From Thermococcus bergensis (GTDB lineage: Archaea; Methanobacteriota_B; Thermococci; Thermococcales; Thermococcaceae): a stretch of DNA of 64,000 bases. The notes under the pieces were generated by a model that was not told the origin of the DNA, ran no database searches, and saw nothing but the letters and a program-made list of their open reading frames with translations. The stretch spans positions 226,799-290,798 of the forward strand of contig NZ_JABFNK010000001.1 in assembly GCF_020386975.1 (NCBI RefSeq), in the 5' to 3' direction. The translations under genes were made by a program, and so were the position numbers. This document shows, one piece after another, positions 17,889 to 26,851 of the stretch (positions within the stretch are counted from its first letter, which is position 1; the number at the start of each line of letters is the position of its first letter).

Positions 17889-18296
17889 ATGGGGAGACCA
17901 ATGCAGGTTGCCCGTTATTGGAGGCACTTTAAAGAGAAATACCGCCTCATCGGGGGCAAATGTAAGAGCTGCGGTCACGTTCACTTCCCTAAGAGGCCTG
18001 TTTGCCCGGAATGTGGAAGCCAAGAGGTAGAGGAGTTCCAGTTCAGCGGAAAGGGCAAAGTGGTAAGCTGGACTATAGTGAGAAACCCGCCAAGCGGTTA
18101 CGAGTACTACAAGCCGTATCCCATAGCCCTAATTCAGCTCGAAGAGGGGCCGGTGATTTTGGCCCAGCTCACGGATGTTGACCCAGAAGAAATCGACTTT
18201 GGCATGGAAGTAGAGATGGTCACGAGAAAGGTTAGGGAGTTCGAAGAGGACGGAATAATCCTCTACGGCTACAAGTTCAGACCTCCGATAAAATGA
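17889..18296 (+). CDS. DUF35/OB-fold zinc-ribbon protein of the thiolase-HMGCS complex
   Basis: A 135-residue acyl-CoA-binding scaffold that joins thiolase and HMG-CoA synthase in archaea. It starts with a zinc ribbon (CKSCGHVHFPKRPVCPECG, four cysteines between residues 25 and 44) followed by an OB fold with GKVVSWTIVRNPPSGYEYY. The ATG at 17889 sits two bases after the thiolase stop; an in-frame TTG at 17883 is less likely. It is the last gene of the three-gene operon, and a convergent acetyltransferase follows immediately. Confidence 0.92.
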   Translation: MGRPMQVARYWRHFKEKYRLIGGKCKSCGHVHFPKRPVCPECGSQEVEEFQFSGKGKVVSWTIVRNPPSGYEYYKPYPIALIQLEEGPVILAQLTDVDPEEIDFGMEVEMVTRKVREFEEDGIILYGYKFRPPIK

Positions 18297-18788
18297 CTAC
18301 TTTTTTTCTTCTTTTAGGTCTTTTACCATTCTTATCCATATGCCGCTCTTTCCAGCTATTTTGAAGCCGAGCTTTTTGTAGAATTCAATTGCTTTGGTGT
18401 TCTTTTCTCCGACCCACAGCTCTATTCTGTCGTTGTATTTGCTCAGATACTCCAGACACTTTTCCATGAGCTTTTTGCCAACGCTTTTTCCCTGGTAGCC
18501 CTTGTCAATTACAAACTCGTGTATGGCCCCTACCACCCTGTCCTCGTATCTGCTGTGCCAGTCGTTGTCGCATACTATAAACCCAACTATCCTATCACCA
18601 TCTTTTGCCACAAAGAAGCCATCGCTGGCTTTGTTCCAGCACCACCGGAGGTACCTTTTAGCGTAGCTCTCTCCCTCTCCGCCGTATTCTCTCAAGCCCT
18701 CGTAGCCCCTCATGTAAATTCCTACAAGGGTCTCGAGTGTTTCTTGGTCCATTTTCTTTAGTTTCTCCACTTTGATTTCATCCGCCAT
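18297..18788 (-). CDS. GNAT-family N-acetyltransferase
   Basis: A 163-residue GNAT enzyme that would transfer an acetyl group from acetyl-CoA to an amine. The acetyl-CoA loop is VIDKGYQGKSVGKKLMEKCLEYL near residues 93-113, followed by ELWVGEKNTKAIEFYKKLGFK. The substrate cannot be told; ribosomal-protein or small-molecule acetylation are both possible. Its stop codon abuts the DUF35 stop, so the two transcripts converge. Confidence 0.85.
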   Translation of the reverse strand: MADEIKVEKLKKMDQETLETLVGIYMRGYEGLREYGGEGESYAKRYLRWCWNKASDGFFVAKDGDRIVGFIVCDNDWHSRYEDRVVGAIHEFVIDKGYQGKSVGKKLMEKCLEYLSKYNDRIELWVGEKNTKAIEFYKKLGFKIAGKSGIWIRMVKDLKEEKK

Positions 18789-18869
18789 ATTTATCGGTGT
18801 TATGTTATCAGATGGGTTTATAAAATCTAATCCTAAAACTCAGAGTAGAGAGCGCTGAAGGTGATCTTA

Positions 18870-19403
18870 ATGGCAAAAGCCAAACCGAGGATTTGTGAAG
18901 TCTGTGGGGCAGAGATTAGAGGACAAGGCCACACGGTGAAAATAGAGGGTGCAGAGCTGTTAGTTTGCAGCAGGTGCTATCAAAAGTATGGCAAGAAAAA
19001 GCCTGGAACGTGGAGTCCAATGCCCACCGGAAGGCAACCGAGGAGGACCTACGAGCCAAAGCCTAGACCGAAGCCAGCTCCGAGAACGCAGAAGCCCCTT
19101 TATACAGAGGATATCGTTGAGGACTATGCAGAGAGGGTAAGAGAGGCGATTCAAAAAAGTGGTTTGAGCTATGAAGAGCTTTCCCACAAAGTGGGTCTTT
19201 CAACAAACCTCCTTAAGAGAATAGCCCACGGGGAGTACATGCCGACCATAGAGGAGGCAAAGAAGCTCGAAAGATACTTTAAGATAACCCTCATTGAGAG
19301 GGTAGAGAAAAGCGTGCAGGAGAAAGTTGCGATTCCAAAGGATTACGAGCCGACCCTTGGGGACGTCGCAAACATAAAAATCAGGAAGAAGAAAAAGAAG
19401 TGA
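18870..19403 (+). CDS. aMBF1-type transcription factor (multiprotein bridging factor)
   Basis: A 177-residue archaeal homologue of MBF1. It has an N-terminal zinc ribbon (CEVCGAEI...CSRCYQKYG), a proline/arginine-rich linker (about residues 48-80), and a Cro-type helix-turn-helix at about residues 90-145 (SYEELSHKVGLSTNLLKRIAHG). The tail is lysine-rich. Archaeal MBF1 is ribosome-associated and may affect translation as well as transcription. GAAGGTG precedes the ATG at 18870. It converges on the next gene, whose stop abuts its own. Confidence 0.92.
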   Translation: MAKAKPRICEVCGAEIRGQGHTVKIEGAELLVCSRCYQKYGKKKPGTWSPMPTGRQPRRTYEPKPRPKPAPRTQKPLYTEDIVEDYAERVREAIQKSGLSYEELSHKVGLSTNLLKRIAHGEYMPTIEEAKKLERYFKITLIERVEKSVQEKVAIPKDYEPTLGDVANIKIRKKKKK

Positions 19404-19787
19404 TTATTCCTCGCTCTCTTCTCCATTTCTAGGTCTTTTGGGAGGATAAAACCCCTTCAGCACTTCAAAAGTTCCCCACATTTTGAGGAGTTCCTTATGA
19501 ACGGGTGAATCCGGCGGGATAACTATTATGTGTGCCGGGGGGTGAATTTCCCTTAATCTCCCTATTGCTTTTGCGGGAGGTAGGTCTATCTGCGCTATAA
19601 CATGGGCGCGGTACTTCTTCTTGGGCTTCTCTCCAACGATTTTTTCAAACGCCCAGTCAGAGAGAGCTGGGGGTATGATTCTTGGTTTTCCCCTTATCTC
19701 CATTCCTCCATATCTAACGAGGTCTGCCAGTGCTACTAGGGCTTTGTCAAAGCTGTCTGTCCTTATCAAAACCATCGTGTTTAGCAT
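19404..19787 (-). CDS. Conserved archaeal protein, DUF356-like
   Basis: A 127-residue soluble protein that looks like the archaeal DUF356 family (MVLIRTDSFDKALVALADLVRYGG, then GKPRIIPPALSDWAFEKIVG). Its function is unknown. The C-terminus is acidic (NGEESEE). GGTGAG precedes the ATG at 19787, and a TATA-like GGTATTTAAAGAA lies near 19817-19828 on the other strand side. The family name is from memory of its pattern; a profile search would settle it. Confidence 0.6.
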   Translation of the reverse strand: MLNTMVLIRTDSFDKALVALADLVRYGGMEIRGKPRIIPPALSDWAFEKIVGEKPKKKYRAHVIAQIDLPPAKAIGRLREIHPPAHIIVIPPDSPVHKELLKMWGTFEVLKGFYPPKRPRNGEESEE

Positions 19788-19840
19788 ATTCTCACCGAGA
19801 AGAGGTAAGCCGGAGGGTATTTAAAGAATGTGGTGAGGCG

Positions 19841-19852
19841 GAAAATTTATAA
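19841..19852 (+). promoter_or_regulatory. TATA box of the tRNA-Val gene
   Basis: GAAAATTTATAA is a strong archaeal TATA element with a purine-rich BRE before it (GGCGG). It is about 36 bases upstream of the mature tRNA 5' end, giving a short 5' leader after initiation. Confidence 0.65.
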
Positions 19853-19887
19853 GCACAACCCAAGGAGATATGAGTGATCGCTCGGGC

Positions 19888-19965
19888 GGGCCCGTGGTCT
19901 AGACTGGTTATGACGTCGCCCTCACACGGCGAAGGTCCGGGGTTCGAATCCCCGCGGGCCCACCA
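19888..19965 (+). tRNA. tRNA-Val (anticodon CAC), CCA encoded
   Basis: The cloverleaf folds: acceptor GGGCCCG with CGGGCCC, anticodon stem TCGCC/GGCGA enclosing the loop CTCACAC (anticodon CAC), T arm CGGGG TTCGAAT CCCCG, discriminator A, then CCA in the DNA at 19963-19965. CAC reads GUG valine codons. No intron is visible. I find no second copy of its 3' end downstream that would mark an integrated element. Confidence 0.95.
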
Positions 19966-20532
19966 TAACAGCCCTTACCTGCGTAAGCGCTGGCGGAATG
20001 TTGAGTGCTTTTCTAAGGATTTACAATAAATGAACGGGGTTTCTTGTTTACGTGCTCTTTTATGAGAGTTTCACTCGAGAAAGCGTCCTGTGGACGCTAA
20101 AATTGGATTGAAACCTGATTGAAAGTGCGTATTTAGGAAGTAAACCCCTCCAAAAGTGCTTTTGAGTAGTGCACAACTGGTTTTTGCCTGTTATTAAGAA
20201 GGGAGCTCTTTTGGTCAAACTTTTTCCAAAAGTTTGCTTACCTGCTTGCCTGCGCGAAGTTTGATCAAAGCTTGTCTTCTCGAAATCGCTATTCTGGGAA
20301 GTTTTCGGTTTGTTTCAAAAGTTCGTGAGACAGTTTAGCTTCGGTTATAACTTATAACTAAGAAGTTATAACTCATAACTGGAAATCGGGAACTATAAGA
20401 GGACAACCTCTAATAAAGGATACTGTAACTGCAAAAGAATCTTCCGGGAATAGTTCATACCCAAAAACATTATAACTTCTTTCAGGTTATTCTCTAGTGG
20501 TTAAGATCATTATCTACAGTCCGGTGTTGAAG
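19966..20532 (+). other. Gene-free region with hairpins and TTATAACT repeats
   Basis: No convincing gene is present in these 567 bases. It holds two clean hairpins: AGCGTCC-TGT-GGACGCT at 20082-20098, and CAAACTTTT-TCC-AAAAGTTTG at 20216-20236. From 20344 to 20380 there are four near-tandem copies of TTATAACT. AAGAAGTTATAA at 20360-20371 is an exact inverted match of TTATAACTTCTT at 20470-20481, about 60 bases before the ABC transporter ATG. It may hold a non-coding RNA, a terminator for the tRNA transcript, or an operator array. Confidence 0.5.
20470..20481 (+). promoter_or_regulatory. Inverted-repeat partner overlapping the ABC operon promoter
   Basis: TTATAACTTCTT here, with AAGAAGTTATAA 100 bases upstream, forms a 12-base inverted pair. 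The TTATAAC part is itself a plausible TATA box for the ABC operon. A regulator binding both arms is an inference. Confidence 0.35.
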
Positions 20533-21471
20533 ATGGAATACGTCATAGAAACCAAAGACCTCACGAAGTTTTTCGGAAAGAGAAACATAGTTTATCATCT
20601 CGACCTTAAAGTCCCTAAAGGGGTTGTCTATGGCTTTTTGGGGCCGAACGGGGCCGGTAAGACCACCACAATCAAAATGCTCACGGCAGCTTTGAGACCC
20701 ACCTATGGGGAGATTAGAATATTTGGCATGAAGATGCCCCAGAAGAGAGTTGAAATAATGAAAAACGTTGGCTATATGCCCGAGGTTCCGATAGCCTATG
20801 AAGACATGACGATTTTTGACTTTCTGACTTATATGGGCAGGCTCTCCGGCTTAAAAAAGGAGGAAGCGAGAGAGCAGGCGAAGGAGCTCATGAAGTACGT
20901 TGGCGTTGGAAGGTTAGCACTGAACAAGATAAAGGAGCTCTCCTCGGGACAGAAACAGAGGGTTGCTTTTGCTTCGGCTCTAATCGGTGACCCGGAGCTT
21001 CTAATCCTTGATGAGCCCACCGCAAACCTTGACCCCCTCGGGAGAATAGAATTCATAGGAAAAATTCTCTCCCTTGCTAAAGAGGGGAAGACTATTTTCG
21101 TGAGCTCGCACATAGTGAGCGAAGTTGAGAAGATGTGCAACTACGTGGGCTTAATTAACCAGGGGCGTTTGATAGCCCAGGGGAAGATAAGCGAGCTTAC
21201 TGAGATAGAGGAGAACGATTACGATGTTTCTACCTCAGACAACAGGGCGGCAATTGAGTTCCTAAGAGAAAAGCCATACGTTAGGGAAGTGTGGGAGGAG
21301 GAAAATATAATCAGAGTTAAAGTAGACCCGAGGTTTCTTGACGAGTTTTTCCTGCAGTTTCCGAAGTATCTTACCTCTCGGGGCATTCGCCTAAAGCTCT
21401 TCAAGCCCCACACAAGCCCGCTTGAGAGAATCCTCATGGAAAAGTTCAGCATAGGTGAGGAAAGTGATTAG
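20533..21471 (+). CDS. ABC transporter ATP-binding protein
   Basis: A 312-residue ATPase of an ABC-2 type exporter. Walker A GPNGAGKTT is at about residues 37-45, the signature LSSGQKQRVAFAS near 140, Walker B LLILDEPTANLD near 160, and the switch histidine in SSHIVSEVEK. After about residue 230 comes an extra C-terminal domain typical of DrrA/CcmA-like exporters. ATG at 20533 is preferred; an upstream extension has no ribosome binding site. The permease gene overlaps its end by 17 bases and a large secreted-type protein follows, so the three form one operon. Confidence 0.9.
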   Translation: MEYVIETKDLTKFFGKRNIVYHLDLKVPKGVVYGFLGPNGAGKTTTIKMLTAALRPTYGEIRIFGMKMPQKRVEIMKNVGYMPEVPIAYEDMTIFDFLTYMGRLSGLKKEEAREQAKELMKYVGVGRLALNKIKELSSGQKQRVAFASALIGDPELLILDEPTANLDPLGRIEFIGKILSLAKEGKTIFVSSHIVSEVEKMCNYVGLINQGRLIAQGKISELTEIEENDYDVSTSDNRAAIEFLREKPYVREVWEEENIIRVKVDPRFLDEFFLQFPKYLTSRGIRLKLFKPHTSPLERILMEKFSIGEESD

Positions 21472-22252
21472 CGTTCTGTACCAAAACGAGGTCTACAGGC
21501 TTTTGAAGTCGAGACGGCTTAAGGTGATGCTTGTCCTAATGCTCCTTCCAGTAATAGTTTACTTTTTCACCCATGAAGAGATAACTGAATACAGCGCAAA
21601 AGCCCTGGAGATTTCATTCCAGATAAACATTTCTCAGTTTTTAATAAACTTCTGGGCAAGTGTGATCGGGCAACTCGTCGTTATAATCGTCATGAGTGAT
21701 TTGCTCGCGAGTGAGATTGACAAAGGCACAATAAGACTTCTCCTCGCGAAACCGATAAGAAAAAGCGAGATAGTCCTAGGCAAGTTTCTTTCCGGAATTA
21801 CTGCCGTGCTCGTTATTTTTGGTATTCCATACTTTGTGATGCAGGTTTACATGGTTCTCCTCTACAAGTCCGGCTTCGAAGGGTTTATGGCGACTTTCGA
21901 CGACTTCCTGTTCGCCCTTGGGGTTACGGTCATCATCCTCGGAAGCCTTGGAGCGGTTTCGATGCTCCTCTCGGTTGTCCTTTCGAGACCCCTTTACGCA
22001 TCTCTCGCAAGCTTTGGATTGGTTTTTACTGCTCAATTCATACTCCCACAGCTGCCCTTCTTTGACAATCCAGAGCGCTTTAACCTGAGCTATCAGATAG
22101 GGGTTTTACTAAAGAGGGGCTTTACGCTTCACACCGGACTGGACACCTATAAGGGAGACCCATCCATGAGTGCTCTGTTTTTCCTCAGCGTTATCCTGTT
22201 GAGCCTCATATTTACGCTTTTAGGACTGTACAGAAAGGAGTTTGAGGGATGA
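21455..22252 (+). CDS. ABC-2 type permease
   Basis: A 265-residue membrane protein with six hydrophobic segments in the ABC-2/NosY-like pattern. The cytoplasmic element LLASEIDKGTIRLLLAKPIRKSEIVLGKF at about residues 80-108 is the family's coupling motif. The GTG start overlaps the ATPase gene, indicating translational coupling. Likely export substrates are lipids, drugs, polysaccharides or maturation factors. The next gene begins three bases after the stop. Confidence 0.87.
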   Translation: MRKVISVLYQNEVYRLLKSRRLKVMLVLMLLPVIVYFFTHEEITEYSAKALEISFQINISQFLINFWASVIGQLVVIIVMSDLLASEIDKGTIRLLLAKPIRKSEIVLGKFLSGITAVLVIFGIPYFVMQVYMVLLYKSGFEGFMATFDDFLFALGVTVIILGSLGAVSMLLSVVLSRPLYASLASFGLVFTAQFILPQLPFFDNPERFNLSYQIGVLLKRGFTLHTGLDTYKGDPSMSALFFLSVILLSLIFTLLGLYRKEFEG

Positions 22253-22255
22253 GCC

Positions 22256-24409
22256 ATGAAGAAAATTTTACCGTTTTTCATACTTCTCCTCTTTGCTGGG
22301 AACGCTCTTGCCCTATCTGTCGAGCTTGGGATAGATGAGGTTTTGATAGTTGATGACACCATCGTAACCTTTGATGTAGCTCAAAACAATCCGAATCTGG
22401 TTTTTCTATTGTTAGAGAGTGAAAACACGAGCCTAATCAAAGGGCTACAGTTCGGCGAGAGTGTTTTCTTTGAAGGGGTAAACTACACCGTTGGAAGCCT
22501 TGATATGAATACACTTACCCTTAAGCTCCATCTAAGTGGCAACTACTCCGGCGTTGAGGTTCTAAAAAAGAGGGACTTCAGTGTATCCCTCGTGGAGACC
22601 TTTGATGCCTATGTAAGGGTAAAGGTGGAGAACACAGGGTATTATGAGATCAACGACACCCTGGTGATTCTTGCTCAGGGAGTGGAGATAGAGGAGCGGC
22701 CTATTGTCCTTAAGCCCGGGGAAGGCCTGACTTTGAAGGTTTCTCCCCCCTATACTCAGCTAACCTTCATGCTGAAGGAGGCCAAGCTATCAAAAACCAT
22801 AACTGTCACTTCTACTGAAGAACTTGTAACGATTGAGCGCATCTGGAAGGATGAAAAGCTTCATGTCCTTCTGAGAAACCATGGGGATCCCGTTAACGTC
22901 ACCATTAAGCTCCTGGTTAGCGGGATGACTCTCGAGAGGAGAAAGGTCTTCCTCAGCTCAAAGGGAGAGCGGGAAGTAGTCTTTGAGACCGACGCTGTTC
23001 AGGGCACGGTTCTTGTTGACTATGGCGTAATAAAGCAGGAGAGCTTCTACTTCGAAATGCCAAGGATATCTCTTACGAGGATTGAGAAGGAAAAGGACAT
23101 GTTGAAGATATGGCTGAGAAACGACGGAAAGACAGCGTTTTCGGGAAGGGTGTCTATTTACCAGAACTCTGTCATTGTGGGGGAGCCCTATTTTGCCGAC
23201 GTCACGATAATACCCGACGAAGAGGTTTCTCTTGAGTTTAAAGTTCCGGAAGAAGCGCAGATTTTAACCGTTGGAGTTATGTCACCTTCTTACTCCGCAA
23301 CTTTTCCCATCTCATTAAGGGCAGAGCTGAGCGCGAAAGCTGTTAACTCTTACGCAAAGGGCATACTTGGGAGAAGCGTGAGCTATGTGATAAGCCTCAC
23401 CGGCAGTGGGAAGGCAAGCTTTGGCGTTGAGGGGTTGCCGGACTCTATAAAGGCCTACTTCTACTATGGGGACACTCAGGTTAAGGAGCTCGACGTGGTT
23501 CAAAATGCTCAGGTAACGTTAGTTTTAAAGCTCCCAAACCTGCCGCAGGGCTTTATGCTCAACGAGCCGATTGACTTCAATGTAACGGTTAACGAAATCA
23601 AGATTCCTCTAAAGCTAGAAGTCGGGGGAATAGGTATACTGCCGGTTTATGGAGACAACTGGCTTGCAAAGGTCAACTACACAAGCGAGCATCACCATGT
23701 GGGCCTGCCTTATAGAGTAGGAGGTAACGAGATAACACCTCCTTTTGCCTTTGAGCCATGGGACGGAGAGAAGATTGCCATCCTCTATGGGAGGTACATA
23801 CGGCAGGGGAAAGACCTTAGGCTCCACATCTTGGACCTCTCGGGAAAGATCATTGCATCTTCGACCCAAGAGAGGGGAAGAAGCGACTACATAGTGTTCA
23901 ACGAGAGCGAGTTTATGATAATGGTTGAGGGAGAAGGGTACTTCGAGGGAGTTCTGCTGGTGTCGGATTATCTCAACGAGCTGAGAAACGTTACTTTCGA
24001 GCTTAGGAGAAGGGAATTCGGCGAAGGGATGGGGGTGTTCATAATAAATGCAACTCCTCTAAGGGGTCAAAAGCTGAAATTTTCCCTTTCCTCAGATAGG
24101 GATGTGGAGTTAAGGGTGTACTACTTTACCCTAAACAACGAAAAGGAAAACTTCGACCCACTGTCAACGAACTTCAAGGGGGCCTTCAAGGGAAGGGGGA
24201 AAGTCCTCGAAGGAGAACTCGGCGTAAGGAGCTACGAGGACTTCATAGCGGTGGCAATAATTGGAGAAGGGAACATCACCCTAAACTTTGAAAAAGCGAG
24301 CGGAGGAGCAGAAGTTAGCGAATTGAAGTCAAGAGAGGCATACCTTATAATTGGGGCACTTGTGATACTCCTTGCTCTGGTCGTATATTTGGAAAAGAAA
24401 ATAGGATAG
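22256..24409 (+). CDS. Large exported membrane-anchored protein of the ABC operon
   Basis: A 717-residue protein with a signal peptide (MKKILPFFILLLFAGNALA) and a single C-terminal membrane helix (AYLIIGALVILLALVVYL) followed by EKKIG, so nearly all of it faces outside. The body is rich in beta strands and valine, with several segments resembling CARDB/NPCBM-like immunoglobulin folds (for example VRVKVENTGYYEIND and LLRNHGDPVNVTI). I recognise no catalytic motif. The close spacing to the permease suggests it is an extracytoplasmic partner of that transporter. Confidence 0.75.
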   Translation: MKKILPFFILLLFAGNALALSVELGIDEVLIVDDTIVTFDVAQNNPNLVFLLLESENTSLIKGLQFGESVFFEGVNYTVGSLDMNTLTLKLHLSGNYSGVEVLKKRDFSVSLVETFDAYVRVKVENTGYYEINDTLVILAQGVEIEERPIVLKPGEGLTLKVSPPYTQLTFMLKEAKLSKTITVTSTEELVTIERIWKDEKLHVLLRNHGDPVNVTIKLLVSGMTLERRKVFLSSKGEREVVFETDAVQGTVLVDYGVIKQESFYFEMPRISLTRIEKEKDMLKIWLRNDGKTAFSGRVSIYQNSVIVGEPYFADVTIIPDEEVSLEFKVPEEAQILTVGVMSPSYSATFPISLRAELSAKAVNSYAKGILGRSVSYVISLTGSGKASFGVEGLPDSIKAYFYYGDTQVKELDVVQNAQVTLVLKLPNLPQGFMLNEPIDFNVTVNEIKIPLKLEVGGIGILPVYGDNWLAKVNYTSEHHHVGLPYRVGGNEITPPFAFEPWDGEKIAILYGRYIRQGKDLRLHILDLSGKIIASSTQERGRSDYIVFNESEFMIMVEGEGYFEGVLLVSDYLNELRNVTFELRRREFGEGMGVFIINATPLRGQKLKFSLSSDRDVELRVYYFTLNNEKENFDPLSTNFKGAFKGRGKVLEGELGVRSYEDFIAVAIIGEGNITLNFEKASGGAEVSELKSREAYLIIGALVILLALVVYLEKKIG

Positions 24410-24410
24410 A

Positions 24411-26096
24411 TCAGAAGATAAGTGGAGCCCTGTATTCACCCCAAACTTCCCTTAGGACGTCAGTGACCTCACCGAGGGTTGCGAGGTGCTTGTGAGCCTC
24501 AATGATGTAGGGCATTAAGTTCTCATCCTCACTCTCTGCAGCCTTCCTGAGCTTGTCGAGAGCCTCTTCAACTTTCTTGCTGTCCCTTGTGCTCCTTAGC
24601 TTCTTCAGTCTTTCTATTTGCTTATCCCTAATGCTTGGGTCTACCTTGAGGATTTCGACCTCTACTGGCTCGTCAACGACAAACTCGTTTACTCCGACTA
24701 TAATGCGCTTTTTCTCCTCAATCTCCTTCTGGTACTTGTAAGCTGAATCTGCAATCTCCTTCTGGATGTAGCCCCTCTCAATGGCCTTCATCATGCCTCC
24801 CATAGCTTCGATCTTTTCGATGTACTTCATGGCCTCTTCCTCTATGTGGTCTGTAAGCCATTCAATGTAGTAGCTTCCTCCGAGGGGGTCTATTGTATCA
24901 ACAACTCCGCTCTCGTAAGCTATGATCTGCTGTGTCCTCAAGGCTATTCTAACGCTCTTCTCGGTTGGAAGGCTTAAAGCCTCGTCGTATGAGTTGGTGT
25001 GCAGGGATTGGGTTCCTCCAAGAACTGCTGCAAGGGCTTGGATAGCAACTCTTACTATGTTGTTTTCGGGCTGCTGGGCAGTCAAAGTTGAACCAGCCGT
25101 TTGCGTGTGGAACCTTAGGAGCATCGACCTTGGATCTTTGGCGTTGAACTTCTCTTTCATAATCTTCGCCCAAAGCCTTCTTGCGGCCCTGAATTTGGCT
25201 ATCTCCTCAAGGAAGTTGTTGTGTGCGTTGAAGAAGAAGCTCAATCTCGGAGCGAACTTGTCAACGTCCATGCCCCTTTCTATGACAGCCTTAACATACT
25301 CGATACCGTCCGCCAGTGTAAAGGCAACCTCCTGCACAGCATTTGCTCCGGCTTCTCTGATGTGGTAACCGCTTATGCTTATCGGATTCCACTTTGGAAC
25401 GTTTTCAGCACAGTACATTATAATGTCTGTTGTCAATCTCATGGAGGGCTTTGGTGGGAAGATGTAGGTACCCCTGGCTATGTACTCCTTAAGGATATCG
25501 TTCTGGACTGTACCCCTGAGCTTTTCCGGTGAAACCCCTTGTTTTTGAGCAACGAGGATGTACATGGCCAGAAGATTGGCGGCTGTGGCGTTAATTGTCA
25601 TTGATGTGGAAACCTTATCGAGGGGAATTCCATCAAAGAGGATCTCCATGTCCCAGAGAGAATCGATTGCGACACCTACTTTTCCAACTTCTCCCTCAGC
25701 CATTGGGTGATCGGAATCATAACCGAGCTGGGTTGGCAGGTCAAAAGCCACGCTCAAACCGGTCTGCCCTTGCTCGAGAAGGTATTTGTAACGTTTGTTT
25801 GATTCTTCAGCAGTTGCATACCCGGCGTATTGTCTCATTGTCCAGAGTCTTCCTCTATACATTGTGGCGTAAACTCCTCTGGTGAATGGGTACTGGCCGG
25901 GGAAGCTTAACTTTTCCAAATAATCCCAGTTTTCAAGGTCTGCAGGAGTATAAACCCTCTTGATTTCAAAACCGTCATCTGTCATGAACTTCTCCTTTCT
26001 TTCGGGGGCTTTTTGGATGAATGGTTTTACGGTCTTTTCTTCCCATTCCTGCTCGGCCTTCTTAATCTCCTCAATCTTTTTTTTATCGAAGGTCAT
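24411..26096 (-). CDS. mcmA1: Methylmalonyl-CoA mutase large (catalytic) subunit
   Basis: Interconverts methylmalonyl-CoA and succinyl-CoA with adenosylcobalamin. The 561 residues correspond to the TIM-barrel substrate domain only; the B12-binding domain is a separate subunit in archaea and is not in this window. Visible motifs include [55 protein letters not shown] split across the active site, and [15 protein letters not shown] precedes the ATG at 26096, with a TATA-like stretch beyond. The stop is one base from the ABC operon stop, so they converge. Confidence 0.94.
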   Translation of the reverse strand: MTFDKKKIEEIKKAEQEWEEKTVKPFIQKAPERKEKFMTDDGFEIKRVYTPADLENWDYLEKLSFPGQYPFTRGVYATMYRGRLWTMRQYAGYATAEESNKRYKYLLEQGQTGLSVAFDLPTQLGYDSDHPMAEGEVGKVGVAIDSLWDMEILFDGIPLDKVSTSMTINATAANLLAMYILVAQKQGVSPEKLRGTVQNDILKEYIARGTYIFPPKPSMRLTTDIIMYCAENVPKWNPISISGYHIREAGANAVQEVAFTLADGIEYVKAVIERGMDVDKFAPRLSFFFNAHNNFLEEIAKFRAARRLWAKIMKEKFNAKDPRSMLLRFHTQTAGSTLTAQQPENNIVRVAIQALAAVLGGTQSLHTNSYDEALSLPTEKSVRIALRTQQIIAYESGVVDTIDPLGGSYYIEWLTDHIEEEAMKYIEKIEAMGGMMKAIERGYIQKEIADSAYKYQKEIEEKKRIIVGVNEFVVDEPVEVEILKVDPSIRDKQIERLKKLRSTRDSKKVEEALDKLRKAAESEDENLMPYIIEAHKHLATLGEVTDVLREVWGEYRAPLIF

Positions 26097-26208
26097 TAGT
26101 ACCACCATAGGAGGATACGTTTTAAGCCTATAAAAATCTTTTACATACTCAAAGGTTTAGCTTTCCATTGGACATTTTATCCAGCCATTCAAAAAATAGA
26201 AAAGAGGC

Positions 26209-26781
26209 TCACTCCTTCCACTTGGGGTTGTCCTTGACGACAACCTTCCCGTTCTCTTCAACCACTATCTTAGAAAAGCCCTTTTCGGCGATTGTGCCAT
26301 AATCGTGACCCGCATCTGCCGGGTATAGCGCGAGGAAGATAAACGGTTCATCACCGGTATTTACAGTCCTGTGGGCCCAGTATGGGGGAACGTAGGCTAT
26401 TGTTCCGGGTTCCATTTCAATGAACCTTGCTTCTCCTTCAGGCGTTTGAAGCAGCATGCCCCCTTTACCCTTGAGGGCAAAGTAAACCTCTGCCCTGTCT
26501 ATTTTTGCGTGGTAGTGACCTTTAGTCATGAAGAACTCATTTCCAACTTTGCCCGGGTAGAGAACAGTAGTTGCGAAGTTGAGGTCACCTTCCTTCTCTT
26601 CCTGCTCTATTGCGTAGACCTCGTAAACCACTGGGTCTCCTTCTTCGACCATTTTCTTCCAGGCTTCTTTGTCGACAAAGTAGCCTTTCAGGTCGCTTAG
26701 CCTCCTAACGCTTTTCTTCGCGTTCTCAATTGCCCCGGTCTCAAAATCAAGTTTAACACCAAATGGCTCTTTATACTTCAT
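26209..26781 (-). CDS. pgiA: Cupin-type glucose-6-phosphate isomerase
   Basis: Interconverts glucose 6-phosphate and fructose 6-phosphate by the archaeal metal-dependent cupin enzyme. The 190 residues are the usual length. Metal ligands are in KGHYHAKIDRAEVYFALKG (about residues 87-105) and PYWAHRTVN near residue 135. GGGGTGAAGGT precedes the ATG. Upstream lie a TATA-like GGTTAAAATAC and a TGM-like operator, so sugar-dependent control through Tgr/TrmBL1 is likely. Confidence 0.95.
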   Translation of the reverse strand: MKYKEPFGVKLDFETGAIENAKKSVRRLSDLKGYFVDKEAWKKMVEEGDPVVYEVYAIEQEEKEGDLNFATTVLYPGKVGNEFFMTKGHYHAKIDRAEVYFALKGKGGMLLQTPEGEARFIEMEPGTIAYVPPYWAHRTVNTGDEPFIFLALYPADAGHDYGTIAEKGFSKIVVEENGKVVVKDNPKWKE

Positions 26782-26834
26782 ACCTTCACCCCGTTAGATG
26801 GTTGGGCTTAGTGTATTTTAACCTTTCCCTCTTG

Positions 26835-26851
26835 TATCACCAAGAGTGAAA
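26835..26851 (-). promoter_or_regulatory. TGM-like site upstream of pgiA
   Basis: On the plus strand the site reads TATCAC-CAAGA-GTGAAA; on the pgiA strand TTTCAC-TCTTG-GTGATA. It matches the TATCAC-N5-GTGATA consensus at 11 of 12 positions. It sits about 15 bases upstream of the TATA-like element, the position from which Tgr is known to activate genes in Thermococcus kodakarensis. It also lies one base outside the broken site-2-protease gene's stop. Confidence 0.5.

Noticed and set aside
20099..20113. CRISPR-repeat-like end AAAATTGGATTGAAAC
   Set aside because: It resembles the 3' end of some archaeal repeats, but occurs once, with no spacer periodicity and no cas gene nearby.
19888..20532. 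tRNA-Val as an attachment site of an integrated element
   Set aside because: No repeat of the tRNA 3' end and no integrase gene are found downstream.
24922..25885. Several long plus-strand frames within the methylmalonyl-CoA mutase gene
   Set aside because: They are shadows of a highly conserved gene on the other strand and lack protein-like composition.
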